Shown one piece after another: positions 6,561 through 14,593 of a stretch of DNA of 41,540 bases. The notes below the pieces were generated by a model. That model saw nothing but the letters and a program-made list of their open reading frames with translations. It was not told the DNA's origin and made no database searches. This stretch comes from an uncultured beta proteobacterium (GTDB lineage: Bacteria > Pseudomonadota > Gammaproteobacteria > Burkholderiales > Burkholderiaceae), in assembly GCA_903930665.1 (NCBI GenBank), contig CAIYZI010000694.1, positions 1-41,540 on the forward strand, written 5' to 3'. The position numbers and the translations under genes were made by a program. How positions within the stretch are numbered: position 1 is the first letter of the stretch; each line of letters starts with the position of its first letter.

Positions 6561-8510
6561 TTAAGAAAATTTAAGGCGCTCGCCTAACTCTCTATATCTC
6601 GCTCTATCTTCGTCGGTCGCCACACCCCCTGAAATTTTCTGAGTAATCTCAGTCATCTCCTGTTTTAGGTGAGTTAACTCAAGCTTCTTGAAGGCGCCCT
6701 CTAGGTCTGCAGACGCACCCTCTAAATCCAGATCAGAGCCCATCACCCGTTTTCTGAGTACTTCATAAAGCGGGGCAAGCTCACTGCGAGAAAGCTGCTC
6801 TTGAAACAAAGCAAATGCGCCAGCTCCAACTGTTGGAGATTTTCCATTTTCACCAGGAATGAGCTCCACCAAATCGCATTGCGCTAACAAGTCTTTCATT
6901 AGCTCATATGCTTTAGAAGAGCGCTGTTCAGATGCCTGCAAAGCAAGTCCCCGTTTGTTTTCATCCAAATCTTTGCCCAAATGGGGGTACTGAATTAAAA
7001 CGCGCAACATTTGTTCAGCTAAGTCCATGGGGCCTTGAGGTGGGGGAATGTTTTGCATTACTGGCTTTTTTCCCGAGCCCTTAAAGTTTTGCCATGGCGC
7101 CCCGGGAGCTCTATTTCCCGAAGTTGGATTCGAATTGCTTGGAGCGCGTGGCGCTAAATTTGTGTAAGAAGCTTGCTGGACTGGCGCAGGGGCGACCGTA
7201 AGACCACAAAAGGACTCTAGCTCGGTAGGAGTGGAATTTGTCCGAATAGCTACTTCCCTCAAAATTTGCGTTCGCAAAGCAATAGGCGGCATTGATAGCA
7301 ATAGAGGCTTAGCAGCATGATGTGTTTGCGCTCTACCCTCTGGAGTAGTCAACTCATGGCCTTCGCTAACTAACTTGAAGAAAAAACTGGAAAGCGACAT
7401 TGCCTCTTTGATCGCCTTCTCAAATGCTGGAGCACCATAAGTACGCACATAGCTATCGGGATCGTGCTCGGTTGGCAAAAATAGAAAGCGAATTTCTTTA
7501 TCGTCTGACATCAGAGGCAAGCAGGCCTCTAAAGCCCTCTGAGCAGCTCGTTGACCTGCAGAGTCCCCATCAAAAGAAAAGACAATACGATCTGTTTGAC
7601 GCAAGAGCATGCGCACATGATTTGCAGTGCAGGCAGTACCAAGAGTTGCTACAGCATTAGGAAATCCTAATTGCGCCAGCGCAACAACATCCATATAGCC
7701 TTCGCACACCAAAACATATTCTTGTGCACGAATTGCTTGGCGCGCCTCGAATAAACCATACAGAGTATTACCCTTAGAAAAAAGCGGCGTCTCTGGAGAA
7801 TTCAAATATTTAGGCTCACCTTGATCTAAGATGCGGCCACCAAAACCAATGGTCTGACCTTTTTGATTGCGAATCGGAAACATAATCCGATCACGGAATC
7901 GATCGTAGCGTCTGGCAGTTTGCTGACCTTCACTTTGCTCACTCTGAATGAGTAAACCACCTTCCAACAAGGTTTTAGCAACTTCATCATTAGAGTAAGA
8001 ACCAAAAACTGCTTCAAGCCCCTGCCATCCATCGGGAGCATAACCTAGGGTATAACGTTTTGCGATTTCCCCTGTGAGCCCGCGCCCTTTTAAGTATTCA
8101 ACAGCGCGTGGGGTATTTTTAAGTTGTTGGCGATACCAGTCTGCTGCTGCGCTCATCACTTCGCTAAGTGCCATCGTCTGCTGTTGCCTTGCAACATCAT
8201 TAGCGGTACGTTCTTCGCGAGGCACCGTTAAACCCGCAGATCGCGCTAATTCTTCTATGGTATCTACATAGCCCAATCCAGCATATTCCATTAAGAAGCT
8301 AATGGCTGAACCATGGGCTCCGCACCCAAAGCAGTGATAAAACTGCTTATTTGGTGAAACTGAAAACGAAGGGGATTTCTCTTGATGAAAGGGGCATAAA
8401 CCTTGATAGTTTGCGCCAGCCTTTTTTAATTTAACGTGCTGGCCAACCACATCAACGATGTCGATCCGATTTAAAAGATCGGCAATGAAGGATTGGGGGA
8501 TGAGGGCCAT
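6561..8510 (-). CDS. dnaG: DNA primase DnaG
   Basis: This 649-residue primase makes the RNA primers for replication at the fork, in contact with the DnaB helicase. The N-terminal CHC2 zinc-binding domain has Cys39, His42, Cys60 and Cys63. The catalytic core with a TOPRIM fold follows, with the acidic motifs EGYMD (269-273) and DGD (313-315). After a Pro/Asn/Gly-rich linker (about 445-495) comes the C-terminal helicase-binding domain. The length is normal for betaproteobacteria. It sits between yqeY and rpoD in the classic macromolecular-synthesis operon. The 53-base gap to yqeY has no clear terminator, and the ATG has no good Shine-Dalgarno sequence. Confidence 0.97.
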   Translation of the reverse strand: MALIPQSFIADLLNRIDIVDVVGQHVKLKKAGANYQGLCPFHQEKSPSFSVSPNKQFYHCFGCGAHGSAISFLMEYAGLGYVDTIEELARSAGLTVPREERTANDVARQQQTMALSEVMSAAADWYRQQLKNTPRAVEYLKGRGLTGEIAKRYTLGYAPDGWQGLEAVFGSYSNDEVAKTLLEGGLLIQSEQSEGQQTARRYDRFRDRIMFPIRNQKGQTIGFGGRILDQGEPKYLNSPETPLFSKGNTLYGLFEARQAIRAQEYVLVCEGYMDVVALAQLGFPNAVATLGTACTANHVRMLLRQTDRIVFSFDGDSAGQRAAQRALEACLPLMSDDKEIRFLFLPTEHDPDSYVRTYGAPAFEKAIKEAMSLSSFFFKLVSEGHELTTPEGRAQTHHAAKPLLLSMPPIALRTQILREVAIRTNSTPTELESFCGLTVAPAPVQQASYTNLAPRAPSNSNPTSGNRAPGAPWQNFKGSGKKPVMQNIPPPQGPMDLAEQMLRVLIQYPHLGKDLDENKRGLALQASEQRSSKAYELMKDLLAQCDLVELIPGENGKSPTVGAGAFALFQEQLSRSELAPLYEVLRKRVMGSDLDLEGASADLEGAFKKLELTHLKQEMTEITQKISGGVATDEDRARYRELGERLKFS

Positions 8511-8561
8511 GGTTTGGCAGCGTAATCTCGTTAAGTAAGAATCTTTAGCTTACTTAAAAAT

Positions 8562-9008
8562 TTACTTAGCCAGCGCGGCTTTCACCAAAGTAGAAACTTT
8601 GCCCATATCGGCTTTACCCGCTAGCTGCGATTTCAGTGCACCTATAACTTTACCCATATCTTGCGGGCCACTGGCGCCTGTAGCGGCAACCGCAGCTGCC
8701 ACAGCAGTCTCTACCTCTGCATCCGTGAGTTGCGCAGGTAAATACACCTGCAAGATTTCCATTTCAGCCGCCTCGATCGCAACCAAATCATCACGGCCTG
8801 CAGTTGCAAATTGAGAAATAGAATCTTTACGCTGCTTAATTAACTTTTCAACAATTGCCACTATGCCCGCATCGTCCACCACCAGACGCTCATCGACTTC
8901 ACGTTGCTTGATGGCAGCCAACAAAAGACGAATGGCGCCCAAGCGCGTAACTTCTTTTGCGCGCATGGCTGATTTCATATCTTCAGTGATTTGATCTTTA
9001 AGACTCAT
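8562..9008 (-). CDS. GatB/YqeY domain protein
   Basis: A 148-residue stand-alone YqeY protein (MSLKDQITEDMKSAMRAKEVTRLGAIRLLLAAIKQREVDE), a helical fold related to the tail domain of the GatB subunit of glutamyl-tRNA amidotransferase. Its exact role is not known; a tRNA-linked role is suggested by homology. The gene between rpsU and dnaG is a frequent arrangement in proteobacteria. AAAGGA at good distance precedes the ATG. Expression probably comes from rpsU read-through past the terminator at 9055-9092. Confidence 0.92.
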   Translation of the reverse strand: MSLKDQITEDMKSAMRAKEVTRLGAIRLLLAAIKQREVDERLVVDDAGIVAIVEKLIKQRKDSISQFATAGRDDLVAIEAAEMEILQVYLPAQLTDAEVETAVAAAVAATGASGPQDMGKVIGALKSQLAGKADMGKVSTLVKAALAK

Positions 9009-9054
9009 GGAATTATTCCTTTAGTTCAATTAACAGTCGTTAAGCCGCAAATTA

Positions 9055-9092
9055 AAAAGCAAAAACCCGCTGCGTTTCACCGTCAGCGGGTT
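9055..9092 (-). terminator. Terminator/attenuator between rpsU and yqeY
   Basis: On the minus strand AACCCGCTG (9092-9084) pairs with CAGCGGGTT (9072-9064), followed by a T-rich tail (9061-9065 and 9055-9058). It lies 36 bases after the rpsU stop. Partial termination here would allow much more S21 than primase, as in the E. coli operon, where a terminator between rpsU and dnaG has this role. Confidence 0.85.
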
Positions 9093-9127
9093 CAAAGCTT
9101 CTCGGTGAAGAGAGCTTTTAAATTCTA

Positions 9128-9340
9128 TTAGTACAGCTTCTTAGGCAACATCTGGCTGCGGATGCGCTTGTAATGGCGCTTAGCAGCTGCTGCTTTCTTG
9201 CGTTTACGTTCAGCTGTTGGCTTCTCGTAAAACTCGCGTGCACGCAAGTCGGTCAATAGACCATTTTTTTCAATAGTGCGCTTGAAACGGCGCAATGCCA
9301 CTTCAAAGGGTTCGTTTTCGCGTAGGCGGACTGTAGTCAT
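9128..9340 (-). CDS. rpsU: 30S ribosomal protein S21
   Basis: This is a complete 70-residue S21, very basic, with the family pattern VRLRENEPFEVALRRFKRTIEK at the N-terminus and a Lys/Arg-rich C-terminus (KRKKAAAAKRHYKRI). S21 sits on the 30S platform near the anti-Shine-Dalgarno end of 16S rRNA and helps initiation. It is the first gene of the rpsU-yqeY-dnaG-rpoD operon and is divergent from tsaD across 78 bases. Confidence 0.97.
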   Translation of the reverse strand: MTTVRLRENEPFEVALRRFKRTIEKNGLLTDLRAREFYEKPTAERKRKKAAAAKRHYKRIRSQMLPKKLY

Positions 9341-9394
9341 TCTTGTTTAACTCGTATATGCTCGAAAAATATCGAAAAATTAACTGAATCACGG

Positions 9395-9403
9395 ATTCTA
9401 GCA
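9395..9403 (-). promoter_or_regulatory. Candidate extended -10 promoter of rpsU
   Basis: The minus strand reads TGC then TAGAAT (9403-9395), an extended -10 with a 5/6 match. No good -35 is seen, which is common with extended -10 promoters. Transcription would start near 9388, about 48 bases before the rpsU ATG. Confidence 0.45.
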
Positions 9404-9418
9404 CGACCAAGTAAAAAA

Positions 9419-10492
9419 ATGATTGTTTTAGGAATAGAAACTTCTTGTGACGAGACCGGAGTGGCTTTATACGACACCTCCGCCTGGGAAAATGGCGCCC
9501 CCGCCTCCCAGGGGATCCTTGGTCAAGCCCTGCATTCACAGATTGCCATGCATCGGGATTATGGTGGTGTAGTGCCAGAATTAGCCTCCCGAGACCACAT
9601 TCGCCGTGTTTTACCCCTTTTGGACCAAGCATTAGCCCAGGCAGCAATGCAACTAAGCGATATTGAGGCTGTAGCCTTCACTCAGGGGCCTGGTTTAGCT
9701 GGGGCACTGCTTGTGGGTAGCGCCTTTGCTAAATCCTTGGCACAGGGCCTACAAATCGCTTCAATTGGCGTTCATCATCTTGAAGGGCACCTGCTTTCTC
9801 CGCTTTTGGGTGCTTCTGCCCCCACTTTTCCCTTCATTGCCCTTTTGGTTTCAGGTGGACATACTCAGTTGATGCTGGTTAGCGGGGTTGGCAAGTATGA
9901 ACTGCTAGGAGAAACCTTAGATGACGCTGCTGGTGAAGCTTTTGATAAAACTGCCAAATTACTCGGCTTGGACTACCCCGGTGGCGCTGCTATCTCCAAA
10001 TTAGCAGAACAAGGCACGCCAGGAAGGTTTGAGTTACCCAAACCCATGCTTCACTCGGGAGACTTAGATTTTTCTTTCTCAGGCCTCAAAACAGCGGTGC
10101 TCAATCAAGTTAAAAAATTCGAAGAAAAAAAGATTGTCGACCCGAAAGAAATCCAACAATTTCATGCGGATTTAGCCAGGGGGTTTGTAGATTCATTGGT
10201 GGGTGTGCTGGTCAGCAAATCTGAGAAAGCGCTCCAGCAAACCGGTTGCAAACATTTGGTACTTGCAGGTGGCGTCGGTGCAAATTCTCAACTACGAGCC
10301 GCTTTAAATGAAAAATCTAAGAAGGGTAGATTTGAAGTGCACTACCCACCTTTAGATCTTTGTACCGATAACGGCGTCATGATTGCTTTTGCAGGCGCAC
10401 TCAGAATGCTAGCTGACAATAATGGCTCCACTACATCAGGAGCCTTTGATATTAAGCCGCGTTGGGATTTGGCAAGTAATAACCTGCCTTAG
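9419..10492 (+). CDS. tsaD: tRNA N6-adenosine threonylcarbamoyltransferase TsaD
   Basis: A 357-residue protein of the Kae1/TsaD (ASKHA) family that transfers threonylcarbamoyl to A37 of ANN-decoding tRNAs (t6A), with TsaB and TsaE. The start MIVLGIETSCDETGVALYD is the family hallmark. The metal-binding motif HLEGH gives His120 and His124, and the third ligand region near DNGVMIAFAG is present. The length is normal. It is divergent from rpsU, as in many proteobacteria. No clear Shine-Dalgarno sequence precedes the ATG, which follows a run of A. Confidence 0.97.
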   Translation: MIVLGIETSCDETGVALYDTSAWENGAPASQGILGQALHSQIAMHRDYGGVVPELASRDHIRRVLPLLDQALAQAAMQLSDIEAVAFTQGPGLAGALLVGSAFAKSLAQGLQIASIGVHHLEGHLLSPLLGASAPTFPFIALLVSGGHTQLMLVSGVGKYELLGETLDDAAGEAFDKTAKLLGLDYPGGAAISKLAEQGTPGRFELPKPMLHSGDLDFSFSGLKTAVLNQVKKFEEKKIVDPKEIQQFHADLARGFVDSLVGVLVSKSEKALQQTGCKHLVLAGGVGANSQLRAALNEKSKKGRFEVHYPPLDLCTDNGVMIAFAGALRMLADNNGSTTSGAFDIKPRWDLASNNLP

Positions 10493-10517
10493 AAAATAAG
10501 TGCTTGTTGCTTAGTTA

Positions 10518-11342
10518 CTAACCTAGGCTAATCTTGGCATAAGCACTGTGGTTATGAATAGACTCAAAGTTCTCAGCCTCTACAACCAGAGAAAGAATCC
10601 GAGGATCACTCTTAAGACGCCCCGCTACATCGCGCACCAAATCCTCAACAAACTTGGGATTGTCATAAGCGCGCTCGGTAACCCACTTCTCATCTGGACG
10701 CTTGAGCAATCCCCATAGCTCGCTAGAAGCCTCGCTTTCTGCGGCAGCCACCAAATCTTCAACAGTTATTTGGGTTTCAGAATCCAGCACAACAGACATC
10801 GTCACATGGGACCGTTGATTGTGAGCACCATATTCAGAAATTTCTTTTGAGCAAGGACACAAACTCATCACTGGCACTAAAGCGCACAAGTTCAATTGAA
10901 CATTGATGTGACCAGCAGCATCTTGCTTAGCCTTTGCGATCCATGTCACTTCATAATCCATCAAGCTTTCAACACCAGAAACAGGAGCCGACTTCTTTAC
11001 AAAGTGCGTATAGGTAAATTGAATACGACCTTCAGTGGCGTTGAGAAGCGGAAGCATCTCACGCACCATCTTCACTACTACCGCGCTATCAATCGCTTCA
11101 TCTTGCTTTTGCAAAAGCGCAATAAAACGAGACATATGCGTACCCTTAATATGGGCAGGTAAAGCCACGTCCATTTCAAAATTACCAACCGCTGGAAAGA
11201 CTCCACCTTTGGTGCGAACAGTCAAAGGATGACGTAATCCACGTATCCCTACTTGCTCAATTGGCAAAGCACGCTCATCCCGCGTGGATTGCACATCGGG
11301 CATCACTTCAGTTTTCAAAAAAGGGGCTTTGAGATCGTTCAT
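10518..11342 (-). CDS. folE2: GTP cyclohydrolase FolE2 (type IB)
   Basis: FolE2 converts GTP to 7,8-dihydroneopterin triphosphate, the first step of folate synthesis, and can use metals other than zinc. The family signature VPVMSLCPCSKEISEYGAHN with its metal-binding Cys and the following QRSHV is intact, and the length of about 274 residues is normal. A TTG at 11360 would add six residues (MSENRA), but the ATG at 11342 is preferred as a stronger start; neither has a good ribosome site. It is the last gene of the xseB-ispA-dxs-folE2 row, 25 bases after dxs. No folE1 is seen here. Confidence 0.94.
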   Translation of the reverse strand: MNDLKAPFLKTEVMPDVQSTRDERALPIEQVGIRGLRHPLTVRTKGGVFPAVGNFEMDVALPAHIKGTHMSRFIALLQKQDEAIDSAVVVKMVREMLPLLNATEGRIQFTYTHFVKKSAPVSGVESLMDYEVTWIAKAKQDAAGHINVQLNLCALVPVMSLCPCSKEISEYGAHNQRSHVTMSVVLDSETQITVEDLVAAAESEASSELWGLLKRPDEKWVTERAYDNPKFVEDLVRDVAGRLKSDPRILSLVVEAENFESIHNHSAYAKISLG

Positions 11343-11367
11343 GGCTCTATTTTCAGACAAAACTCAC

Positions 11368-13269
11368 TTATTTGCCCAAAGAGGTCGTATTTGTTGTTAA
11401 AGCAGTCGGAAACCGTTCACTGATGGACTTGGTAATACCATCAACATCCAACCCACAATTAGCCATGAGAAGCTTGTAGTCTCCATGTTCGACAAACTCA
11501 TCGGGAATTCCTAATTGCAGTAGTGATTTACTTAAGCCCAGGCTTGATAAAGCCTCTAAACAAGCGCTACCAGCACCACCTTGAATCGCCCCATCTTCAA
11601 TAGTGACTAAGTAATCATGATCGTTAGCCAAAGCCTGAACAAGTTCGACATCTAAGGGCTTCACAAATCGCATATTAGCAACGGTGGCATCCAGTTTTTC
11701 GGCAACTTCTAATGCAGGGTAAAGCAAGGTACCAAAAGCCAAGATAGCAATACGTTGACCATTAGGCGCATGAGATTGGCGACGAACTTCACCCTTACCA
11801 AGAGCAATTGTGCGCAACTCCTTAGAGGGAATAGTACCTACCCCAGCACCACGTGGATAACGCACTGCACTAGGATGCTGTTGATGAAATGCGGTAGTCA
11901 GCAAGTCGCGACTCTCCGCCTCATCTGCCGGCGTCATGACTAGCATATTGGGAATGCAACGCAAGAATGGGATGTCATACACACCAGCATGAGTAGCGCC
12001 ATCAGCACCAACCAAGCCAGCACGGTCTAATGCAAACAGCACAGGCAAATCTTGAATCGCTACATCATGAATTAATTGATCGTAAGCACGTTGCAAGAAA
12101 GTCGAGTAAATCGCCACTACAGGCTTCATGCCTTCGCATGCCATACCAGCGGCAAAGGTGACAGCATGTTGCTCTGCAATGCCAACATCGTAGTAACGCT
12201 TTGGAAAATTCTTCTCAAATTCCACCAGACCAGAACCCTCACGCATAGCAGGGGTAATACCAATCAATAATGGATCTGCACGAGCCATGTCACATAACCA
12301 CTCCCCAAATACTTCAGTAAAGGTTTTCTTAGCAGAGGTATTGGAAACAACCCCTTTCTCAGGGTTAAATTTACTAGGACCGTGGTAGAGCACTGGGTCA
12401 GCTTCAGCCAACTCATAACCTTGCCCTTTGCGGGTCACCACATGTAGGAACTGAGGGCCACGCCCTTCAAGCGCCAGACGTCGGACGTTCTGCAACATCG
12501 GAATCAAAGCATCTAAATCATGACCGTCGATCGGCCCAAAATAGTTAAAACCAAATTCTTGAAAAATCGTTGAAGGTGAGACCATCCCCTTGGCATGATC
12601 TTCTAAACGTTTTGCAAATTCACGTAAAGGCGGTGCTATCGATAGAACGCTATCAATCCCTTTTTTCGTTGCTGAATAAATATTGCCACTGAGCAATCTT
12701 GCAAGATGGCGATTGAGCGCGCCCACCGCAGGAGAAATCGACATGTCATTGTCATTGAGAATAACCACCAAAGGCAGCTCATCACATACCCCTGCATTGT
12801 TCATGGCTTCAAAAGCCATGCCACCTGTCATGGCGCTATCACCAATCACTGCAACTGCCACCCGCTTTTCACCCTTGGTTTGGAAAGCTCGCGCCATTCC
12901 CATTGCTGCAGAAATACTGGTCGAGGAATGTCCGGTACCAAAAGCATCGTAATTACTTTCAGAACGACGAGGAAAGCCTGATAAGCCATTGAACTGACGC
13001 AAGGTGCTCATACGATCACGACGGCCGGTCAATATCTTGTGTGGATAGCTTTGATGACCCACATCCCAAACGATGCGGTCATGCGGAGTATCGAACACAT
13101 AATGCAAAGCGATGGACAGCTCAACGGTTCCCAAATTTGAGGACAAGTGCCCACCAGTTTTAGAAACGGAGTCCAAAATAAATTGACGCAACTCCTCAGC
13201 TAGCGCGGGTAATTCCTCGCGAGGAAGTTTTTTTAAGTCAGCGGGAGTATTGATGGAATTTAAAGTCAT
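11368..13269 (-). CDS. dxs: 1-deoxy-D-xylulose-5-phosphate synthase
   Basis: This 633-residue TPP enzyme condenses pyruvate and glyceraldehyde 3-phosphate to DXP, the entry step of the MEP isoprenoid pathway. Typical marks are GHQSYPHKILTGR near residue 70, the TPP site GDSAMTGGMAFEAMNNAG, and the transketolase-type region GIAEQHAVTFAAGMA with its catalytic Glu. A C-terminal transketolase domain follows. It starts 17 bases after the ispA stop codon and has no obvious Shine-Dalgarno sequence. The cluster with ispA and xseB is a common bacterial grouping, and ispH of the same pathway lies at 38901-39842. Confidence 0.98.
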   Translation of the reverse strand: MTLNSINTPADLKKLPREELPALAEELRQFILDSVSKTGGHLSSNLGTVELSIALHYVFDTPHDRIVWDVGHQSYPHKILTGRRDRMSTLRQFNGLSGFPRRSESNYDAFGTGHSSTSISAAMGMARAFQTKGEKRVAVAVIGDSAMTGGMAFEAMNNAGVCDELPLVVILNDNDMSISPAVGALNRHLARLLSGNIYSATKKGIDSVLSIAPPLREFAKRLEDHAKGMVSPSTIFQEFGFNYFGPIDGHDLDALIPMLQNVRRLALEGRGPQFLHVVTRKGQGYELAEADPVLYHGPSKFNPEKGVVSNTSAKKTFTEVFGEWLCDMARADPLLIGITPAMREGSGLVEFEKNFPKRYYDVGIAEQHAVTFAAGMACEGMKPVVAIYSTFLQRAYDQLIHDVAIQDLPVLFALDRAGLVGADGATHAGVYDIPFLRCIPNMLVMTPADEAESRDLLTTAFHQQHPSAVRYPRGAGVGTIPSKELRTIALGKGEVRRQSHAPNGQRIAILAFGTLLYPALEVAEKLDATVANMRFVKPLDVELVQALANDHDYLVTIEDGAIQGGAGSACLEALSSLGLSKSLLQLGIPDEFVEHGDYKLLMANCGLDVDGITKSISERFPTALTTNTTSLGK

Positions 13270-13286
13270 TAAATCAAAATAATTAT

Positions 13287-14210
13287 TTATTTGCCTCTGT
13301 TAACAACCAAAAGAGCCAAATCTTTCAGGGCCTGCCCTTTACTGCCAAAACCTTCCAAGCTGGCTATTGCCTCATCTTGTAATTGTCTTGCCTGCTTCTG
13401 CGCATAGTCTAAACCCATCAAGGTCACATAGGTCGGCTTATCGTTAGCGGCATCCTTACCCGCAGTCTTTCCAAGGGTTTGACTATCTACAGTGGCATCA
13501 AGCACATCATCGACGATTTGAAAAGCCAATCCCAAGGCCTGGGAATAGGTTGTCAAACTCTCCATTTGCGAAAAATTCAGGCAAGCAGCAATCCCGCCCA
13601 TCTCTACAGCGCAGGATAAAAGCGCGCCAGTCTTCATGGCATGCATTTGCTTTAAAAGTTCTAGATTTAACTTTTTACCGACACTTTCCAAATCAATCGC
13701 CTGGCCACCAGCCATGCCACGAGATCCCGAGGCTGCCGCCAGCACACTAATGAGAGATAAACGAATATCCGCATCGCAATTGGCACCAGCCAAGATTTCA
13801 AATGCGCGTGTTTGCAAAGCATCGCCAACCAATAAGGCGGTTGCCTCATCAAAAGCCTTATGTAACGTAGGTCTACCGCGACGAAGATCGTCGTCATCCA
13901 TACAAGGCAAATCATCGTGAACTAGTGAATAGGCATGAATACATTCAATTGCGGCTGCGGCCGCATCTAAAGCCGCCTCTTGAGGGTTGCCTAACTGACC
14001 AGCCGCATAAACCAATAAAGGCCGAATACGCTTACCACCACCCTGGGCTGCGTAACGCATCGCTGTATGCAATCTAACCGGCTCAGTTTGCACTGGGTCC
14101 AGCAAGACATCTAAAGCCTGCTCAGCTCGCGCCGAGTGCCTTTGCAGCCATTCTTGAAACTGGAAGGAGGAAGTCATTTGTAGATCGCTTAATGCAAGAA
14201 CAAGCGCCAT
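13287..14210 (-). CDS. ispA: Farnesyl diphosphate synthase (short-chain polyprenyl synthase)
   Basis: A 307-residue trans-isoprenyl diphosphate synthase that extends DMAPP/GPP with IPP to farnesyl diphosphate. The first Asp-rich motif is within DDLPCMDDDDLRRGRP and the second is QIVDDVLD; both bind Mg-diphosphate. The ATG at 14210 overlaps the xseB stop as TAATG, with GAGG six bases before it, so translation is probably coupled to xseB. A later Met (residue 12) is a weaker alternative start. Product chain length cannot be fixed by eye, but family and context favour FPP. Confidence 0.95.
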   Translation of the reverse strand: MALVLALSDLQMTSSFQFQEWLQRHSARAEQALDVLLDPVQTEPVRLHTAMRYAAQGGGKRIRPLLVYAAGQLGNPQEAALDAAAAAIECIHAYSLVHDDLPCMDDDDLRRGRPTLHKAFDEATALLVGDALQTRAFEILAGANCDADIRLSLISVLAAASGSRGMAGGQAIDLESVGKKLNLELLKQMHAMKTGALLSCAVEMGGIAACLNFSQMESLTTYSQALGLAFQIVDDVLDATVDSQTLGKTAGKDAANDKPTYVTLMGLDYAQKQARQLQDEAIASLEGFGSKGQALKDLALLVVNRGK

Positions 14211-14443
14211 TAAGCCTCAAAAACCCGTACCTGCTGCTCTACCTGAGCAAGCATCGCTTGACAATGCTTCAGCAATGCAGCTCCGCGCTGATAGGCCAAA
14301 AGCGTCTCCTCCAAGGAGAATTTCCCTGATTCCATGTCAGAAATGAGCTTTTCTAGCTCTTTTACGGCCTGCTCATAACGTAAATTAGGGTCAATCTGGA
14401 TCTCCAGACCCGGTTTCTGACCTTCAGTTTTTTTTGCTGGCAT
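14210..14443 (-). CDS. xseB: Exodeoxyribonuclease VII small subunit
   Basis: This small helical protein of about 77 residues (PNLRYEQAVKELEKLISDMESGKFSLEETLLAYQRGAALLKHC) is the XseB subunit that binds many-to-one to XseA in exonuclease VII, which degrades single-stranded DNA in both directions. A GTG at 14458 would add five residues; the ATG at 14443 is preferred because the family pattern begins soon after it. xseA is not in this window. It is the first gene of the xseB-ispA-dxs-folE2 row. Confidence 0.94.
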   Translation of the reverse strand: MPAKKTEGQKPGLEIQIDPNLRYEQAVKELEKLISDMESGKFSLEETLLAYQRGAALLKHCQAMLAQVEQQVRVFEA

Positions 14444-14501
14444 AGGGAACTTTCTCACTTAAATAGCCCTACATATTAAAGCGAGAAGCCTATTGGATGG
14501 G

Positions 14502-14507
14502 TATAAT
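14502..14507 (+). promoter_or_regulatory. Candidate -10 box for the Rieske oxygenase gene
   Basis: A perfect TATAAT lies 86 bases before the ATG at 14594. No good -35 is present at 16-18 bases. Transcription would start near 14514 and give a leader of about 80 bases that can fold. Confidence 0.45.
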
Positions 14508-14520
14508 CCAGCCTTCCTTT

Positions 14521-14580
14521 CCAATATCGATCCGTCGATGGTTGGATTGGTTATTCCGCTTAGCTTCGGCTGACGTTTTC
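14521..14580 (+). other. Structured leader of the Rieske oxygenase gene
   Basis: Two hairpins can form. CCAA-ATCGA pairs with TCGAT-TTGG (14521-14545). TTAGC pairs with GCTGA around a stable TTCG tetraloop (14560-14573), followed by GTTTTC. The second resembles a weak terminator and could attenuate. A G-rich stretch (14581-14592) just before the ATG would act as ribosome site. Confidence 0.35.
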
Positions 14581-14593
14581 GGGGGTGGGGAGA

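Noticed and set aside
9419..9647. Minus-strand frame 9303-9647 and other frames within tsaD
   Set aside because: They are shadows of rpsU and tsaD coding sequence with no recognisable protein features.
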